A stretch of 64,000 nucleotides of DNA from Fundidesulfovibrio terrae (GTDB taxonomy: Bacteria; Desulfobacterota; Desulfovibrionia; Desulfovibrionales; Desulfovibrionaceae): assembly GCF_022808915.1 (NCBI RefSeq), contig NZ_JAKZFS010000002.1, forward strand, positions 62,001 to 126,000, in the 5' to 3' direction. The position numbers and the translations under genes were made by a program. Under the pieces are notes generated by a model. That model had not been told where the DNA came from. It ran no database searches and saw only the letters and a program-made list of their open reading frames with translations. Shown here piece by piece: positions 62,702 to 64,000 of this stretch; within the stretch, counting starts at the first letter, position 1; the number at the start of each line of letters is the position of its first letter.

Positions 62702-63979
62702 ATGAGCGACCTCAAGAAGATGTATACCACCATCCAGGGAGACCCCTTCCCGGCGGACATGACCATAACCCTCGGGGACCGCACCCTGGTTTTCAAGAAG
62801 CGCACCTGGACTATAGACGGCGAAGTGAAGGGCCTGCGTTACGGGGAAAATCCGGACCAGCCCGCCGCCGTCTACCAGCTGGCCGAGGGCGGCCTGGAAC
62901 TGGACGGCGTGAAGTTCCGCGGTCCCGAGCGCGGGCTCGTCTCGGCTCTCACCGAGGAGCACCTGATCCAGTCCGGAAAGCACCCGGGCAAGACCAACCT
63001 CACCGACGTGGACAACGGCCTGAACATCCTGCAGTACCTTTCGGCCAAGCCCGCCGCCGTCATCCTCAAGCACAACAACCCCTGCGGCGCCGCCTGGACC
63101 GACGAGGGCCTGGCCGTGGCCTTCGAGCGAGCCAACCTCTCCGACCGCATCGCCGCCTTCGGCGGGGCCATCGTGGTCAACCGCACCCTCGACAAGGCCA
63201 CCGCCGAGCTCATCACGGCCAACTATTTCGAGGTGGTGGCCGCGCCCGGCTACGAGCCCGAGGCCCTGGCCATCCTCAAGACCAAGAAGAACCTGCGCAT
63301 CATCGCCATCCCCGGCATCGCCAAGCTCCCCGACTACCTTGGCGAGCCCTTCCTGGACGTGAAGAGCCTCATGGACGGCGGCATGGTGGTGCAGTTCTCC
63401 TTCCGCAACCGCATCCTCTCGGCCGACGACTTCCTGCCCGCCAAGGGGTCGACCAAGGACGGCAAGGACTTCATCTCCCGCGCCCCCAGCCCCCGCGAGG
63501 CCGAGGACCTGCTCTTCGCCTGGGCCGTTGAGGCCGGAGTCACCTCCAACTCGGTCATTTTCGTGCGTGACGGCGCCACCGTGGGCATCGGCACCGGCGA
63601 GCAGGACCGCGTGGGCGTGGTGCAGCTCACCATCCACAAGGCCTACACCAAGTACGCCGACCTCCTGGCCTTCGAGCGCCACAAGCTCTCCATCCACGAG
63701 CTGCGCGAGAAGGCCGCCTCCGACCCCGCCCTGGCCAAGGAGCTGGCCGACATAGAGGCCAAGACCCAGGCCGACCGCGGCGGACTGCCCGGCAGCGTGC
63801 TGGTGTCCGACGGATTCTTCCCCTTCCGCGACGGCGTGGACCTGGCGCTGAAGCAGGGCGTCACCGCCATCGCCCAGCCCGGCGGCTCCATCCGCGACTG
63901 GGAAGTGGTCCAGGCCGTCAACGAGGCCACCCCGCAGGTGGCCATGGTCTTCACCGGGCAGCGGTCGTTCAAGCACTAG
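62702..63979 (+). CDS. AICAR formyltransferase, stand-alone (PurH C-terminal-type)
   Basis: 425 residues. It matches only the transformylase part of PurH: RYGENPDQPAA, the catalytic KHNNPCGAAW with Lys and His, and SDGFFPFRDGVDLALKQGVTAIAQPGGSIRD at the end. The N-terminal IMP cyclohydrolase (MGS-like) domain of the usual 520-residue bifunctional enzyme is absent. It transfers the formyl group of 10-formyl-THF to AICAR; ring closure to IMP must be done by a separate enzyme. purA, the next pathway step toward AMP, is only 2 kb away. Confidence 0.94.
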   Translation: MSDLKKMYTTIQGDPFPADMTITLGDRTLVFKKRTWTIDGEVKGLRYGENPDQPAAVYQLAEGGLELDGVKFRGPERGLVSALTEEHLIQSGKHPGKTNLTDVDNGLNILQYLSAKPAAVILKHNNPCGAAWTDEGLAVAFERANLSDRIAAFGGAIVVNRTLDKATAELITANYFEVVAAPGYEPEALAILKTKKNLRIIAIPGIAKLPDYLGEPFLDVKSLMDGGMVVQFSFRNRILSADDFLPAKGSTKDGKDFISRAPSPREAEDLLFAWAVEAGVTSNSVIFVRDGATVGIGTGEQDRVGVVQLTIHKAYTKYADLLAFERHKLSIHELREKAASDPALAKELADIEAKTQADRGGLPGSVLVSDGFFPFRDGVDLALKQGVTAIAQPGGSIRDWEVVQAVNEATPQVAMVFTGQRSFKH

Positions 63980-63983
63980 CTGG

Positions 63984-64000
63984 CTGGGGCTTCGCCCCAG
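63984..64000 (+). terminator. Hairpin after the AICAR formyltransferase gene
   Basis: CTGGGGC-TTC-GCCCCAG, a 7-bp perfect stem ending exactly at the window edge. Any T tail would be outside, so the terminator call is provisional. Confidence 0.5.

Overview
The window is about 64 kb of high-GC chromosomal DNA, most likely from a Desulfovibrionaceae-type deltaproteobacterium (Desulfovibrio / Fundidesulfovibrio-like). The evidence is the rpsB-tsf-pyrH-frr-uppS order, RNase J next to a PlsC-type acyltransferase, a stand-alone AICAR formyltransferase lacking the IMP cyclohydrolase domain, many PAS/hybrid sensor kinases, and dispersed intergenic hairpin repeats of a type I associate with this group. 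This placement is an inference; no rRNA is present to confirm it.

Layout. 1-4.7 kb: end of a permease, a lytic transglycosylase, a cyclic-di-GMP pair (tandem PilZ protein and diguanylate cyclase) and a radical SAM protein. 4.8-7.75 kb: an arylsulfatase with a small membrane protein. 8.1-20.5 kb: an accretion zone bounded by an intact tRNA-Pro(TGG) (20398-20474, minus) and two partial copies of its 3' end (about 8155 and 14693). The first segment carries five small exported proteins and a 7TMR-DISM kinase/NarL-type regulator pair; the second carries a TetR-RND efflux operon. No integrase is visible. 21-26.9 kb: a duplicated-domain PEP-CTERM protein, an XRE-PAS regulator, a histidine kinase and a secreted nuclease. 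26.9-30.8 kb: the translation/UMP kinase/cell-wall lipid cluster.

30.9-35.5 kb: a five-gene dlt-like operon (SGNH/DltD-like protein, a 42-residue membrane microprotein ending in FYGAF, carrier protein, adenylation enzyme, MBOAT). It predicts activation of an amino or other small acid and its transfer across the membrane onto an envelope polymer. This is the most interesting system in the window. 35.5-36.4 kb: a ZraP/Spy-like periplasmic metal-stress gene with a sigma-54-type promoter and an in-frame amber codon.

36.6-50.4 kb is mostly housekeeping and small regulators: RNase J, PlsC, an orphan PAS protein, a C_GCAxxG_C_C protein, LysR, an LpoB/FlgO-like protein, D,D-carboxypeptidase, an aldehyde dehydrogenase, an orphan pair of oligopeptide ABC ATPases, and TrmFO. 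50.4-52 kb is one strongly AT-rich pentapeptide-repeat/channel-like gene dropped between trmFO and pyrF. 52-64 kb: pyrF, a GH57 glycosidase, a periplasmic-binding-protein plus hybrid kinase pair, holB, purA, an RlmM-like methyltransferase, a small unknown and the AICAR formyltransferase.
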